From: Puia sp.
Lineage (GTDB): Bacteria > Bacteroidota > Bacteroidia > Chitinophagales > Chitinophagaceae
Assembly (NCBI GenBank): GCA_031292515.1
Contig: JARLGZ010000076.1
Location: 62,001 to 126,000, forward strand
Direction: 5' to 3'
DNA: 64,000 nt
Below are positions 1-9,252 of the stretch, piece after piece. Within the stretch, counting starts at the first letter, position 1. The number at the start of each line of letters is the position of its first letter. The notes under the pieces were generated by a model, which saw nothing but the letters and a program-made list of their open reading frames with translations, ran no database searches and was not told the origin of the DNA. The position numbers were made by a program, and so were the translations under genes.

Positions 1-1736
1 CTCTGCGTATAGTCCAGATCAGCCGTTTTTTGGGGTCCGTCGAGGACTACCGTCCGCAGCGGGTTGCGTTTGAAGCATTGAAAAAAGAGGTCCTCCGCGA
101 CATAATACTCCAGTGACCGGCCTGTGTAGCCAATACCCGTTATGTGATCGATCGTGTGTCCCATTTTGTCAAACTGGTCCCGGATCGTATAGTCGATCGC
201 GTATTGCTTATGATGCGTGGTTTTGAAATTTGCATAAGACAAAAGCAGTAATCCTGCAATCAGACCGAAAAAAACCGGTTGACGATACCCGGCAAATGCG
301 GAAAAAGATCTTCCGGGAGCGGCTATGCGCCGCATAAGATCCCCGAGATGCCGGCACCCGAAAGCAGCAAAAAAACCGATGGAAAAAAACAGCGGTCCGG
401 CCAGGTAAACCCAGGTCCGTTCGAAAGGGATGACCGGGTATAAGAAGAGGATAAACGCCGGCGATAGCAATACCAACAGCGAAAAACGGACAAAGAAGGG
501 CCCCCTTGTCCCTTTAGCGGGGTTACCCGGCAATGCCGGGATGACCAGCAGGAGAATCGCCGCGAGGGGTATTCGCCGGGACCCCAGGAGAAAGGACCAT
601 GTGGAAGAAAGATGGGGAAGAATGAGCCTGGCAACCTCATGGTAGCTTGTTACCGAAGAACCATTGGGGTTCGTCAGCACTTTGAGCCCGTTCAAATAAA
701 TGACCGGGGCGTACAGCAATGCTACGATCCCGACGGCTATCACGTTGTCCAGTAAGAACCGTCCCCCTTCTCTCCACCGCCCGTTCACGGCATAGTAGAT
801 GAGCAGGATCATGTTGATAACAAAAACGGCAAACAAAAAGGATGGCATCGTATACAGACCCGCCACGACCGAGAAAAAAAATAAAAGCCTGAGCCTCCCG
901 CTATCGGGACTGCGGACGAGGCCTTCCGCCGCATAGCACAATAATACGGCAAAACAGATCAGAAAGGAATAGCCCCGGGCTTCCACCGAATACAGGATTA
1001 CCGGGTAGGCGGCCGAAAAAGCCAGGGTGGTCAAAACCGCAATCGTCCGCGGAAAATAACCGGCGGCCAGTTTAAAAAAATACCAGGTGGCGATGAAATT
1101 GGCGCAGAGACCGGGCAGCCTGGTGCAGACCTCGGGGCCAAACGGCAGCCTGGTGAACAGGCCTGCCACCAGGTTATAGAAAATATGGTTGTTCGGCAAG
1201 GGGTAAAAGGTGGCAGTCTGGAGAAATCCCCTCCCCGTAAAATACACATAGGTCCAGGCCTCATCATAATGGAAAGGCGTATGCACCAAAAAAAACAAAA
1301 GGGCGCCGGCCTGCAGTCCGAAAATAAGACCCAGACAGCAACGGGTGAACGGGTCCAGCCCCCTGACAAAATCGCGATTGCCTGTAAAAACGGACACAAC
1401 GGTGCGGATCCGTTTGTCCGCCGGGCGGGAGAGGCGGCTCCTGTGAAGAAAACACCAATCATACAGCCACGCGGAGAGCAAAATAAGGAAGCCCGCGAGT
1501 ACCCATTTCAGCGCGACAAAGATCATCTTCAAAACCGGGTCACGGTAGTGATCCTCATAATCGCTCATCCTCCGCACGCCAGATAACAAGGCCTGTAAAA
1601 AAGAGGCATAGTCCGAGGAAACATATAATAAAATAAAATAGAACGAGCATGAAAAAATACAGGCGGCAAACAGATATCTCAAAGACAGGAAAAGATTCTC
1701 TGCCGGCAGTCTTTCAGGAAGGTGATTCTTTTCCAT
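1..1736 (-). CDS. GT-C (family 39-like) membrane glycosyltransferase, partial
   Basis: The frame is open from an ATG to the left edge, so about 578 N-terminal residues are visible and the C-terminus is missing. The protein is rich in hydrophobic helices. After a helix near residues 138-152 it carries HYDEAWTY at about 156-163; an Asp-Glu pair in the first outer loop is the catalytic signature of GT-C enzymes of the ArnT/PMT type, which move a sugar from a lipid-phosphate carrier in the inner membrane. A second motif, PLPNNHIFYN, follows, also typical of the family. Its place at the start of a polysaccharide cluster suggests it decorates the glycan or its lipid carrier on the periplasmic side. 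Acceptor and sugar cannot be read from the sequence. The family call is firm, the exact substrate unknown. Confidence 0.8.
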   Translation of the reverse strand, partial: MEKNHLPERLPAENLFLSLRYLFAACIFSCSFYFILLYVSSDYASFLQALLSGVRRMSDYEDHYRDPVLKMIFVALKWVLAGFLILLSAWLYDWCFLHRSRLSRPADKRIRTVVSVFTGNRDFVRGLDPFTRCCLGLIFGLQAGALLFFLVHTPFHYDEAWTYVYFTGRGFLQTATFYPLPNNHIFYNLVAGLFTRLPFGPEVCTRLPGLCANFIATWYFFKLAAGYFPRTIAVLTTLAFSAAYPVILYSVEARGYSFLICFAVLLCYAAEGLVRSPDSGRLRLLFFFSVVAGLYTMPSFLFAVFVINMILLIYYAVNGRWREGGRFLLDNVIAVGIVALLYAPVIYLNGLKVLTNPNGSSVTSYHEVARLILPHLSSTWSFLLGSRRIPLAAILLLVIPALPGNPAKGTRGPFFVRFSLLVLLSPAFILFLYPVIPFERTWVYLAGPLFFSIGFFAAFGCRHLGDLMRRIAAPGRSFSAFAGYRQPVFFGLIAGLLLLSYANFKTTHHKQYAIDYTIRDQFDKMGHTIDHITGIGYTGRSLEYYVAEDLFFQCFKRNPLRTVVLDGPQKTADLDYTQ

Positions 1737-1793
1737 AGTCTGGTTTGATGAATTTGGAGATCAGGGCGATTGGGTATTACCGTTCATTCAGAC

Positions 1794-2630
1794 TTATCGC
1801 TCATTGACCCCGTATATCCAGTCATCCGCGTAGTCCGTCCCCGTATTTCTTGTTTCGATGCGGAAACCGCTGGTCTGCAGGAAAGCGGAAACGGCTTCTC
1901 TCGTAAAAAGGCTTGGGTCTCCCTGTCGTCTGCCCAGGAAATCGTGGCAGGAGATGGCAAGATGCCTGGTATTGGCTACCTGTTTAAAATCCCTGATCAG
2001 CAATTGTTCCGCTCCTTCGATATTTACTTTCAGGTAATCGATCCTGGCGATCGCGTTGTTGCGAATAAAGTTATCCATGGAGCAGGCGTCGACTTCCGTG
2101 GCGCTTCCGTTGGTTTTCGCCCCTGTCCGTGCGTTCATCACGGAATTGGAAATATGCGATTCGGTATGATCGCTGATCGTCAGTTTCCCATCCCGATCGG
2201 AGATCGCCAGGTTAAAGAGTTCCACATTTTTCAGGTTGTTCTCTAATACGTTGGCCTCTAAAATCTTATATGTGAATGGGGATGCTTCGACCGCATATAT
2301 CTTTCCTAGTGCGCCCACCCTTTTGCTCAAAGAGATCGTCTCTGTCCCGATGCCCGCGCCGATATCGAGGCAAAGATCGCCTTCCTGTGGCTGATAGGCA
2401 AAGAAATAGATGTCGTCGTTAAATTTTTCGAGAGCGGTCATATCCATCCGGATATTCGGGAAGGCTTCGTTGATGATCACACCGGTCCGGGTACGATGTT
2501 TCCAGTATCCTTTCCTGTCATAGCTGATCTGACATCCGCTGCCTGCTAATTTGCTGACGAGTGTGAGAATAATTCCGGACAAATAGTAACATTGCATGCG
2601 AATAAGCCAGCGGGCCAGGGTAGCTATCAT
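1794..2630 (-). CDS. FkbM family SAM-dependent methyltransferase
   Basis: The protein of about 278 residues has a class I methyltransferase core. Motif I, CLDIGAGIGTE, is at about residues 87-97, followed by an acidic residue in YAVEAS, and DYLKVNIEGAEQLLI is the FkbM-type motif in the second half. FkbM proteins O-methylate sugars or other hydroxyls and are common in polysaccharide clusters. The frame stays open up to 2741, but that would overlap the divergent flippase gene by 60 bases, so I chose the ATG at 2630; the 51-base gap then holds the divergent promoters. It lies 57 bases from the GT-C glycosyltransferase on the same strand, so the two probably form one leftward operon. The sugar methylated is unknown. 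Confidence 0.85.
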   Translation of the reverse strand: MIATLARWLIRMQCYYLSGIILTLVSKLAGSGCQISYDRKGYWKHRTRTGVIINEAFPNIRMDMTALEKFNDDIYFFAYQPQEGDLCLDIGAGIGTETISLSKRVGALGKIYAVEASPFTYKILEANVLENNLKNVELFNLAISDRDGKLTISDHTESHISNSVMNARTGAKTNGSATEVDACSMDNFIRNNAIARIDYLKVNIEGAEQLLIRDFKQVANTRHLAISCHDFLGRRQGDPSLFTREAVSAFLQTSGFRIETRNTGTDYADDWIYGVNER

Positions 2631-2681
2631 GGTTTTAAAGGTTGACTTTGCAAAAAGAAATTCAAAAATAGGCGTTTCCGC

Positions 2682-4112
2682 ATGAAAAAAAAGTTCACCC
2701 GCGATATATCGGCCAATACGTTCCAGGTCGTGATCAATCAACTGGCGGGTCTTCTCATCTTCTATTTCTGCTCGAAATTCCTGGACAAGCAGACTTTTGG
2801 GGAGATCAACTGGTCCATTGCGTTGTTAATAACGGCTTTTAATATTTTGGGCAGCGGCATCGACCAGGTGACGGTCAGAAAGATTGCCGCCGGGCATTCA
2901 CCGGATTCATTAATGCGGCTGTACCTGCTTCATGTCCTGTTTACGGGGCTGATCTTTTATCTGTGCCTGTTGCTGGGAGCGCTCTGCTTTCCCGGTTTCT
3001 TCCGTACCCATACCCTGCTGATCGCGCTGGGCATCAGTCAGTTCTTTATTTTTTTGTCGACCCCGTTCAAGCAGGTGGCCACAGGAAAGGAGCAATTCAA
3101 AACGCTTCTTTTCATGTCGACCTGTTCGAATATCGTAAAAGCCATCGGCGTGCCCCTGCTGGTCATGACGAACCACCTGACGGTCCGGCTTGTCCTGGCG
3201 ATCTTTATAGCGGGCGCCACGGTAGAGCTGATCCTGTGCGCCTATCTGAGCAAGGCCCTGCTCAAAAAGTCCGCCGCCGTTCCTTTCGACAGGAAGAATT
3301 ACCGGGAGCTCATCCGGGAATCGCTGCCCCAGCTGGGTTCGGTGATCTTCAATTCGGCGGTAGCGCGGTTCGACTGGATATTGCTGGGCTTTATTTCGAC
3401 CGCCGTGGTGCTGGCAGAGTATAGCTTTGCCTACAAGATCTTCGAGTTGTCAACCTTGCCCCTGCTGGTGCTGGCCCCGCTCCTGCTGCCGAAATTTACG
3501 CGGCTCTTTCACGACGGGTCGCGGCCCGACCTGCTCGCCGGCGACAAAGGTTTCATGGTCCTGCTCCGGATCGAAATGATCCTTTCGGCTTTTATCGCAC
3601 TCCTGCTGAACATGTTATGGGAGCCTTTTGTCGATCAAATTACGGGCGGCAAATACGGCAGGGTGAATGTCACCAATATCTTTATCCTTTCGGCCTGCAT
3701 GCCTTTCCTGTATATGAATAATTTCCTGTGGACGGTGAACTTTGCAAAGGGGCAGCTGAAAAGGATCTTTTTTATCATCATGGTCACTTTCGGCGTCAAT
3801 GTGGCGGGAGATATCGTGCTGATCCCTTTCCTGCAGGGACGGGGGGCGGCGATCGCCTACCTGGCGGCCATCGCGGGGCAGACCGTCCTTTACATTGGCG
3901 GCACAAAGATTGCGCATATTCACAAAGCCTGGCAATCCATGCTTCTCTGTTCCGGCGCAGCACTGGCTGCCGGGTGTCTGGCAAACCGCTTCTTTACGGA
4001 TGCGCTTGCCCGTGTGGCCATTTCTTCCATTCTTTATATCTTGCTGCTGGTCCTGGCGGGGCAGTTGCGATCGTCCGACTGGAAGACCTTAAAAACGACT
4101 ATAGGAATATGA
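2682..4112 (+). CDS. Wzx-type polysaccharide flippase (MOP superfamily)
   Basis: A 476-residue integral membrane protein with about 12 to 14 hydrophobic helices and very few long loops, the size and layout of RfbX/Wzx flippases. The N-terminus (MKKKFTRDISANTFQVVINQ) is a short basic stretch running into the first helix. Wzx proteins turn undecaprenyl-diphosphate-linked repeat units across the inner membrane so that a Wzy polymerase can join them. The gene opens a rightward series of closely spaced polysaccharide genes; the next starts 12 bases after its stop. Assignment rests on hydropathy pattern, length and context rather than a catalytic motif, so the lipid-linked substrate is inferred. 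Confidence 0.85.
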   Translation: MKKKFTRDISANTFQVVINQLAGLLIFYFCSKFLDKQTFGEINWSIALLITAFNILGSGIDQVTVRKIAAGHSPDSLMRLYLLHVLFTGLIFYLCLLLGALCFPGFFRTHTLLIALGISQFFIFLSTPFKQVATGKEQFKTLLFMSTCSNIVKAIGVPLLVMTNHLTVRLVLAIFIAGATVELILCAYLSKALLKKSAAVPFDRKNYRELIRESLPQLGSVIFNSAVARFDWILLGFISTAVVLAEYSFAYKIFELSTLPLLVLAPLLLPKFTRLFHDGSRPDLLAGDKGFMVLLRIEMILSAFIALLLNMLWEPFVDQITGGKYGRVNVTNIFILSACMPFLYMNNFLWTVNFAKGQLKRIFFIIMVTFGVNVAGDIVLIPFLQGRGAAIAYLAAIAGQTVLYIGGTKIAHIHKAWQSMLLCSGAALAAGCLANRFFTDALARVAISSILYILLLVLAGQLRSSDWKTLKTTIGI

Positions 4113-4124
4113 AGCTATTGGAAT

Positions 4125-5450
4125 ATGAACCTACTTTTCATCTGTAACGAATACCCGCCCGGAAGAAGCGGCGGCATCGGCTCGATCACACGGGCGCTTG
4201 CCAGGAGTCTCGTAGCGGCGGGGCACCAGGTATTCGTGGCGGGTCTGTATGCCCCCGGGTACGGCCAGGCTGACTATGAAGAAGACCAGGGGGTCCGGGT
4301 CTGGAGAAGGCGTTTCGGGCTCGACATCGGGCTTATCAGGAATGACTATTCGAAGACCGATACCCTGCTGCTGGAATTGTTCAGGAGAAGCGGACTGTCG
4401 CGTCGCGATACGGTCCGGAGCGTACGCGCCTTTAGCGTTTTTGTCGGCGAACTCATCGGAAAATTCCGGATCGACCTGGTCGAATGGCCCGACTTCAATG
4501 AATATTTCGCCCACCTGCCCGCCTCCTTCTCCTGGCCGGCGCTGCCGGTACCCCTGGTCGTGAAGTTCCATGGAACCGCGTCTTATATCTACCGCCAGAT
4601 GCAGGAACCCGTAGATCAGACCACCTTTCTCCTGGAGAAGAAACATATGGAGAGGGCCGATGCCCTGGTCTCGGTGAGCAGGAATACCGCAGAAAACTAT
4701 GCTTCCTTTTACGGCCTGACCCGGAGGATCGGGGTCCTTTATAATTCCATCGAAGTCCCCGGAGTCCGGACGAACGGACTTTCCCCGACAGACGACAAGG
4801 CGGGCGGATCCGCTCAAACGAGCGACCCGGCCGGGATCCCTTCTCCGGAAGCCGCGCGGACCATCGTTTATACCGGGGCGTTGTCCCGGGTAAAGGGGAT
4901 CCATTCCCTGATGGAAGCGTGGCCGCTTGTTCTCAGGAAGCGCCCGGATGCTATCCTGCGGGTATTCGGCAAAGGCAGGCCGTCGTCGCTGCTGGCAAGG
5001 CTCCCCGAACAGGCCAGGAATTCGGTCCGGTTCGAAGGGTTCGTCACGAAAGACCGTCTGTACGAGGCCTTGTCGGGCGCCGCCGCGGCCATCTTCCCAT
5101 CCTATACAGAATGTTTTGCGCTTGCCCCGCTGGAAGCCATGGCTGTTGGCTGCCCGGTCATCTTTACGGAACGTGTCTCCGGTCCCGAACTGATCGAAAC
5201 GGGTGTCAACGGCTTACTGATCAACCCGGACGACTATGGTCAGATGGCCGAAGCCATGTTATCCCTGCTGGAGGATGTGGAAAAGAGGAAGACTTTTTCA
5301 CGGAATGGGAGGCAGACGATCCTGGAAAGATTCGATATCCGTAAATCAGTCAAGGACCATATCCGGTTCTATGAAGAGTTGATAATAAATTATCAGGCCA
5401 GGATGCAACGATCCGACCCAAATCGCACTCCTGCACAAAACAAAACCTGA
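4125..5450 (+). CDS. GT4 family glycosyltransferase
   Basis: A 441-residue GT-B fold enzyme. The N-terminal domain starts with FICNEYPPGRSGGIG, the glycine-rich acceptor-side loop of the family. The C-terminal domain begins near IVYTGALSRVKGI and contains FPSYTECFALAPLEAMAVG, the E-x7-E nucleotide-sugar binding motif of retaining GT4 enzymes. It should add one sugar to the lipid-linked repeat unit on the cytoplasmic face. It sits 12 bases after the flippase gene and 15 before the polymerase-like gene, so all three are likely co-transcribed. Between the two domains, coded by about 4756-4860, lies a low-complexity linker rich in Gly, Ser, Asp and Pro that is longer than usual. Donor sugar unknown. 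Confidence 0.9.
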   Translation: MNLLFICNEYPPGRSGGIGSITRALARSLVAAGHQVFVAGLYAPGYGQADYEEDQGVRVWRRRFGLDIGLIRNDYSKTDTLLLELFRRSGLSRRDTVRSVRAFSVFVGELIGKFRIDLVEWPDFNEYFAHLPASFSWPALPVPLVVKFHGTASYIYRQMQEPVDQTTFLLEKKHMERADALVSVSRNTAENYASFYGLTRRIGVLYNSIEVPGVRTNGLSPTDDKAGGSAQTSDPAGIPSPEAARTIVYTGALSRVKGIHSLMEAWPLVLRKRPDAILRVFGKGRPSSLLARLPEQARNSVRFEGFVTKDRLYEALSGAAAAIFPSYTECFALAPLEAMAVGCPVIFTERVSGPELIETGVNGLLINPDDYGQMAEAMLSLLEDVEKRKTFSRNGRQTILERFDIRKSVKDHIRFYEELIINYQARMQRSDPNRTPAQNKT

Positions 5451-5465
5451 CTCCAAAATACGATC

Positions 5466-6908
5466 ATGAACAGACAATCCTTTCAAAACGCCGTTACCAC
5501 ATGGGCCCGGGAAACAGACTGGACGCTGTTGTTCTTTCTTTTACTCGTGACGGATGTAAAAACGGCTGTTAAGATCGTTGCTGTTGCCGCCATTTTTCTG
5601 CTGCGGCCCAATTTCCGTTTCGGTCTGCGATGGAGGCCGCTGCGGGAATCCCGGTTGCCTTTATTCTATTGTGCGGCTGCGGCGATCGCCGTGCTGAACT
5701 GGCTGCTCAGGATCGGATCGTCGACAGTCTCCCAGGACGTCCTGTTGCTAAACGGTCTGTTTTTCTGGGCTTTATGCTTCCTCATCATCCACCAGCTAAA
5801 GTTATTTGTCGAACAGGGGGGGCTTGCCCGGATACACCGGACGCTGTCTTTTTTCTTCCTGCTGAATATCCTGGTGTCGGCCGGAGACCTGGTCCATATT
5901 ATGTGGGTGACCGGATCGTTGAACCCTTACCAGTTCCAGGGGATGGACCAGCAATATTTTATCGGCACCGGCGACAAGATCAGGGGCATTACCTTCGACT
6001 TCTCCCTGACCAATGCGTTGATCAACGCGTTTGGTCTTGTGTATTTTGCACGCAGAAGGCAATTTGCCCTGGCGGTCGCCTGTATGTGCGTGTTGCTGAT
6101 GACCGGAAGCAATTTTACGAATATGCTGATGGTCCCGATCCTGTTTGTGCTGTTCTTTTTCAAAAGCAACAAGGCGCAAAAGATCCTTGCCGGCGGATGT
6201 CTGCTGCTGATGGTCTTCTTCCTGAGGGTCATTTCGCCGGAGAACAAGGATTATGCCGCCGTCACCCTGGAGAAGCTCGCGGGAGAGCAGTCCTTTACCG
6301 TCAGGGCGCAAACGCTAAAGGAGCGGAAGGCGTTGTCCGAAGAACAACGGTTATTCGATCTCCGCGCAGCGCAGATCCTGCAGGCCGATACGTTCAGACC
6401 GGCAGGCCTGGAAAGAAGACTACCGGGCAAAGTCATCTCTTTTATGGAGACCTGGCGATTTATGCAGACGCATCCGGCGAAGATCCTCTTAGGGGACGGC
6501 ATGGGTCATTTTTCTTCCAAGCTTGCTTTCCGGGCCACCACCCTGGATGTGGCAGGCAGCTATCCGGCCAAATACGGTTATATAGATCCCGATTTCAAGC
6601 GCAACCACCTGGCCCTCTACCTGTTCTATTTTACAAAGGGGACGGAGCATCATTCCATCCTCAACGTCCCCCATTCGGTGTATAACCAACTGGTGGGAGA
6701 ATATGGCCTCATTGGGTTACTCGCCCTTTTTGTGCTGTACTTCGGCTATTTCCTGAGACATCTAAAAAAACTTAGCTATGGCATTCCCGCCCTGCTGATC
6801 CTGGCGGTAGCTTTTGTGGCAGACTACTGGTTTGAACAATTGTCTCTCGTGATCCTTTTCGAGCTACTGCTGTTCCTGGATATCCGGGAGAGCGGGTCCG
6901 AAAATTAA
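5466..6908 (+). CDS. O-antigen polymerase/ligase-like membrane protein (Wzy-like)
   Basis: A 480-residue protein with about ten hydrophobic helices and one large soluble loop (about residues 260-400) before the last helices. The loop ends with NVPHSVYNQLVGEYGLIG, matching the H-x-x-Y/N...E.G..G pattern typical of the Wzy_C/WaaL superfamily loop. Such proteins either polymerise undecaprenyl-linked repeat units or ligate finished glycan to lipid A or protein in the periplasm. Next to a flippase, polymerase is the simpler reading. A second protein of the same superfamily lies at 12453-13781, so one may be the polymerase and the other the ligase; the sequence alone does not say which. Confidence 0.75.
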   Translation: MNRQSFQNAVTTWARETDWTLLFFLLLVTDVKTAVKIVAVAAIFLLRPNFRFGLRWRPLRESRLPLFYCAAAAIAVLNWLLRIGSSTVSQDVLLLNGLFFWALCFLIIHQLKLFVEQGGLARIHRTLSFFFLLNILVSAGDLVHIMWVTGSLNPYQFQGMDQQYFIGTGDKIRGITFDFSLTNALINAFGLVYFARRRQFALAVACMCVLLMTGSNFTNMLMVPILFVLFFFKSNKAQKILAGGCLLLMVFFLRVISPENKDYAAVTLEKLAGEQSFTVRAQTLKERKALSEEQRLFDLRAAQILQADTFRPAGLERRLPGKVISFMETWRFMQTHPAKILLGDGMGHFSSKLAFRATTLDVAGSYPAKYGYIDPDFKRNHLALYLFYFTKGTEHHSILNVPHSVYNQLVGEYGLIGLLALFVLYFGYFLRHLKKLSYGIPALLILAVAFVADYWFEQLSLVILFELLLFLDIRESGSEN

Positions 6909-7120
6909 TGATTCACGGAGCAGAGCGGGGAGCCGGATGATTGCGGAAGGGATCATCGAACAGATTGTAAGGTGCAGGCACTGAGCGGATCAAGGAGACG
7001 GCCATCAGGCGATCAGGGAAAACCGGTATGGAACCGGGCATCGAACGGCGTAAGGAAAAGAGAAGCGAAAGAGAATCGAAAAAAGGATTGAAAAGAATCG
7101 AAAAGAGGATCGAACAAAGT
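6909..7120. other. Intergenic tract with purine-rich degenerate repeats
   Basis: No convincing gene. From about 7055 the plus strand is a purine-rich run of variants of GAATCGAAAAGAGGATCGAA. It is formally open in the frame of the downstream glycosyltransferase and would add 31 highly charged Arg/Lys/Glu residues to it. I treat it as leader sequence rather than coding, because the fold of that enzyme begins only after residue 40 of the extended reading. Confidence 0.4.
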
Positions 7121-8113
7121 ATGGAACCGAGTATAGACATGATTATAGAACGAATCCCGGCCCCCGTTCCGGCGGTAACGGTATTGATGCCGGCTTATAA
7201 CACCGAAAAATATATCGCGGAGGCGATTCGCTCCGTGCTGGAGCAGCATTTCTCCGATTTCGAATTGTTGATTATAAACGATGGTTCGACGGACGGGACC
7301 GAAGCGATCATCCGTTCCTTCAAAGACCCCCGCATTGTCCTGGTGACCCAGGCGAACCAGGGTGTCTCCGCCGCCCTGAATACGGGTCTCCGCCAGGCCC
7401 GGGGCCGCTTTATAGCACGGTTCGACGCCGACGACACCTGCTATCCCGACCGTCTCCGGAAACAATATGACTTCATGGCTGCGAACCCGGACTATGTGTT
7501 GATCGGCTCCGATGCCGATTATGTCGACCAGGAAGGAGAACCCCTGTTCTATTACAGCAATATCGGACATAGCTATGAAGAGATCCTGGAAAAGATAGGA
7601 ATCTATTGCCCGTTTGTCCATTCGACGGTCTTTTACCGGAAGGATATCGTCCTGGAACTGGGCGGATATGAGCCGAAGGCCCACACCTTCGAGGACTGGC
7701 TGTTATGGATGCAATTTATAAAAAAGGGAAAGGCGCTCAATGTCAGAGAAGCCCTGATTGCCGTCCGGCTAAACCCCGAATCGGTGACCGTCGATGAGAA
7801 ACTGCGCGGGAAGAGATTCTCCCAATTGAAAAAAGAGATCCTGACCGGCGGTCTGCCGATTACGGATGTCCAGGAGAAAGAATTGAAGCGCATCCTGAAA
7901 AGCCAGGATTTCTCCGCGTTCAAACACTACAGTTATTATATCCTGGTCGCCAAGAAATATTTGTGGAACAACTACAACCCCGCAAGGTCGCGGCGGCATT
8001 CCGCGAAGGCCATCGGGCTGAAGCCCTTTCTGCCGGGGGGTTATCTGCTTTTTTTGCTGTCGCTGCTGCCTGAAAGAACTTTGCGCTACCTTCACAAAAA
8101 ATCGAAAGGCTGA
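7121..8113 (+). CDS. GT2 family glycosyltransferase
   Basis: The GT-A fold starts with VTVLMPAYNTEKYIAEAIRS, followed by IINDGSTDGT (nucleotide binding) and RFDADDTCYPDRL, whose D-x-D binds the metal and the nucleotide-sugar. Inverting GT2 enzymes of this kind transfer a sugar to the growing lipid-linked unit in the cytoplasm. The start is uncertain: I use the ATG at 7121, giving 330 residues. An ATG at 7139 is also possible, and one at 7028 would add a charged low-complexity tail with no counterpart in the family. The C-terminal part ends with a hydrophobic segment (LLFLLSLL) that may touch the membrane. It lies between two repeat-filled gaps, so it may have its own transcript. Confidence 0.9.
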   Translation: MEPSIDMIIERIPAPVPAVTVLMPAYNTEKYIAEAIRSVLEQHFSDFELLIINDGSTDGTEAIIRSFKDPRIVLVTQANQGVSAALNTGLRQARGRFIARFDADDTCYPDRLRKQYDFMAANPDYVLIGSDADYVDQEGEPLFYYSNIGHSYEEILEKIGIYCPFVHSTVFYRKDIVLELGGYEPKAHTFEDWLLWMQFIKKGKALNVREALIAVRLNPESVTVDEKLRGKRFSQLKKEILTGGLPITDVQEKELKRILKSQDFSAFKHYSYYILVAKKYLWNNYNPARSRRHSAKAIGLKPFLPGGYLLFLLSLLPERTLRYLHKKSKG

Positions 8114-8190
8114 ACCCGGTCCAACAGGATCCGGAACCGGATCTGAAGCGACCCGAACCGGAAGCGACCCGAACCTGAAGCAGACTTGAG

Positions 8191-8258
8191 CCGGAACCGG
8201 CCTTAATCCGGAACCGGCCTTAATCCGGAACCGGACCTGAGCCGGAACCGAAACCGCA
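8191..8258. repeat. 17-bp tandem repeat, unit CCGGAACCGGCCTTAAT
   Basis: Two identical 17-base units are followed by a third with changes at its end and a fourth, more divergent one. The flanks (8120-8190 and 8259-8285) are filled with further degenerate CCGGAAC and CCCGAACC variants. The whole gap 8114-8304 between two polysaccharide genes is made of this material and contains no gene that I can support. Confidence 0.8.
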
Positions 8259-8304
8259 ACCGGATCGAAATCCGGAAGCCCATCTTTAACCTTATAATTC
8301 GATC

Positions 8305-9252
8305 ATGGCAAGAATTCGCTCGGTTTTAAAATATTACTATCACAAACTCTATCAGAAATTCCATTACGACACCTTCAAAGTGCTAGTCAATATCGGGAGG
8401 ATGCAGGCTGAAGCGAATGCGTCAAAAAACATAGAGCGGCTGGAGCAGGCCGAGTTCCAGGTGTTCTCCCAGCGGGGCGAGGACGGGATCCTTCAATATA
8501 TCATCAGCAAGATAGAAATCCCGAATAAGATCTTTATCGAGTTCGGGGTCGAGAACTATACCGAGTCGAATACGCGTTTCCTGCTGATCAACAACAACTG
8601 GTCGGGCCTGGTGATCGACGGCGACAAGGACAATATCCGTTTTATCCGGAGCGATTATATCTACTGGAAATACGATCTCACGGCCATGCACAGCTTCATC
8701 CGGAAGGACAATATCAACAGGCTGATCGGCCGGTTCCTGCAGTCGGGGAATATGCACAGGGGGCTTGCCGGGGACATCGGCCTGTTGAGCGTCGACATCG
8801 ACGGAAACGACTATTGGATCTGGGAGGCCATCGATACGATCCGCCCGCGGATCGTCGTATGCGAGTACAATTCCGCCTTCGGGTCCACCCTTAAGGTATC
8901 CATCCCCTATGCCCCGGACTTCTACAGGACCGCGGCTCATTATTCGAATCTTTATTTCGGCGCTTCGCTTGCGGCCTTTTGTCATCTTGCGGAGCAAAAA
9001 GGATACGACTTTATCGGGACGGCGGGTGCGGGCGTGAATGCCTTTTTTGTCCGCAAAGACCTCTCGGACCCGTTTAAAAAGTGCAGCCCCGGGACGGACT
9101 TCCGCGAATCAGCCAACCGGGATTCGAGAACGAAGAAAGGGAGGAATAGTTTCCTCCCCCACGCGGAACGGCTTCCGCTCATCAGGGACCTGCCGCTCGT
9201 CGATGTCGTCACCGGCGAGAGCTATCTCATCAAAGATCTCTACAAGCTATGA
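8305..9252 (+). CDS. Uncharacterised polysaccharide-locus protein, FkbM/methyltransferase-like
   Basis: A 315-residue soluble protein. KIFIEFGVENYTESNTRFLL near residues 75-94 resembles a divergent class I methyltransferase motif I, with GLVIDGDKD next, and LLSVDIDGNDYWIWEAI near 160-176 resembles the D-x-E/D-G motif of FkbM enzymes. I recall similar proteins in exopolysaccharide clusters, usually annotated as hypothetical. Motif I lacks the classical G-x-G-x-G, so SAM binding is not certain. About residues 257-290 is a charged low-complexity insertion before the conserved end. The stop overlaps the start of the next glycosyltransferase by four bases (ATGA), so the two are translationally coupled. 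Methylation of the glycan is an inference. Confidence 0.6.
   Translation: MARIRSVLKYYYHKLYQKFHYDTFKVLVNIGRMQAEANASKNIERLEQAEFQVFSQRGEDGILQYIISKIEIPNKIFIEFGVENYTESNTRFLLINNNWSGLVIDGDKDNIRFIRSDYIYWKYDLTAMHSFIRKDNINRLIGRFLQSGNMHRGLAGDIGLLSVDIDGNDYWIWEAIDTIRPRIVVCEYNSAFGSTLKVSIPYAPDFYRTAAHYSNLYFGASLAAFCHLAEQKGYDFIGTAGAGVNAFFVRKDLSDPFKKCSPGTDFRESANRDSRTKKGRNSFLPHAERLPLIRDLPLVDVVTGESYLIKDLYKL

Noticed and set aside
8191-8258. A CRISPR-like array
   Set aside because: Units are contiguous at 17 bases with no unique spacers and no cas genes nearby.
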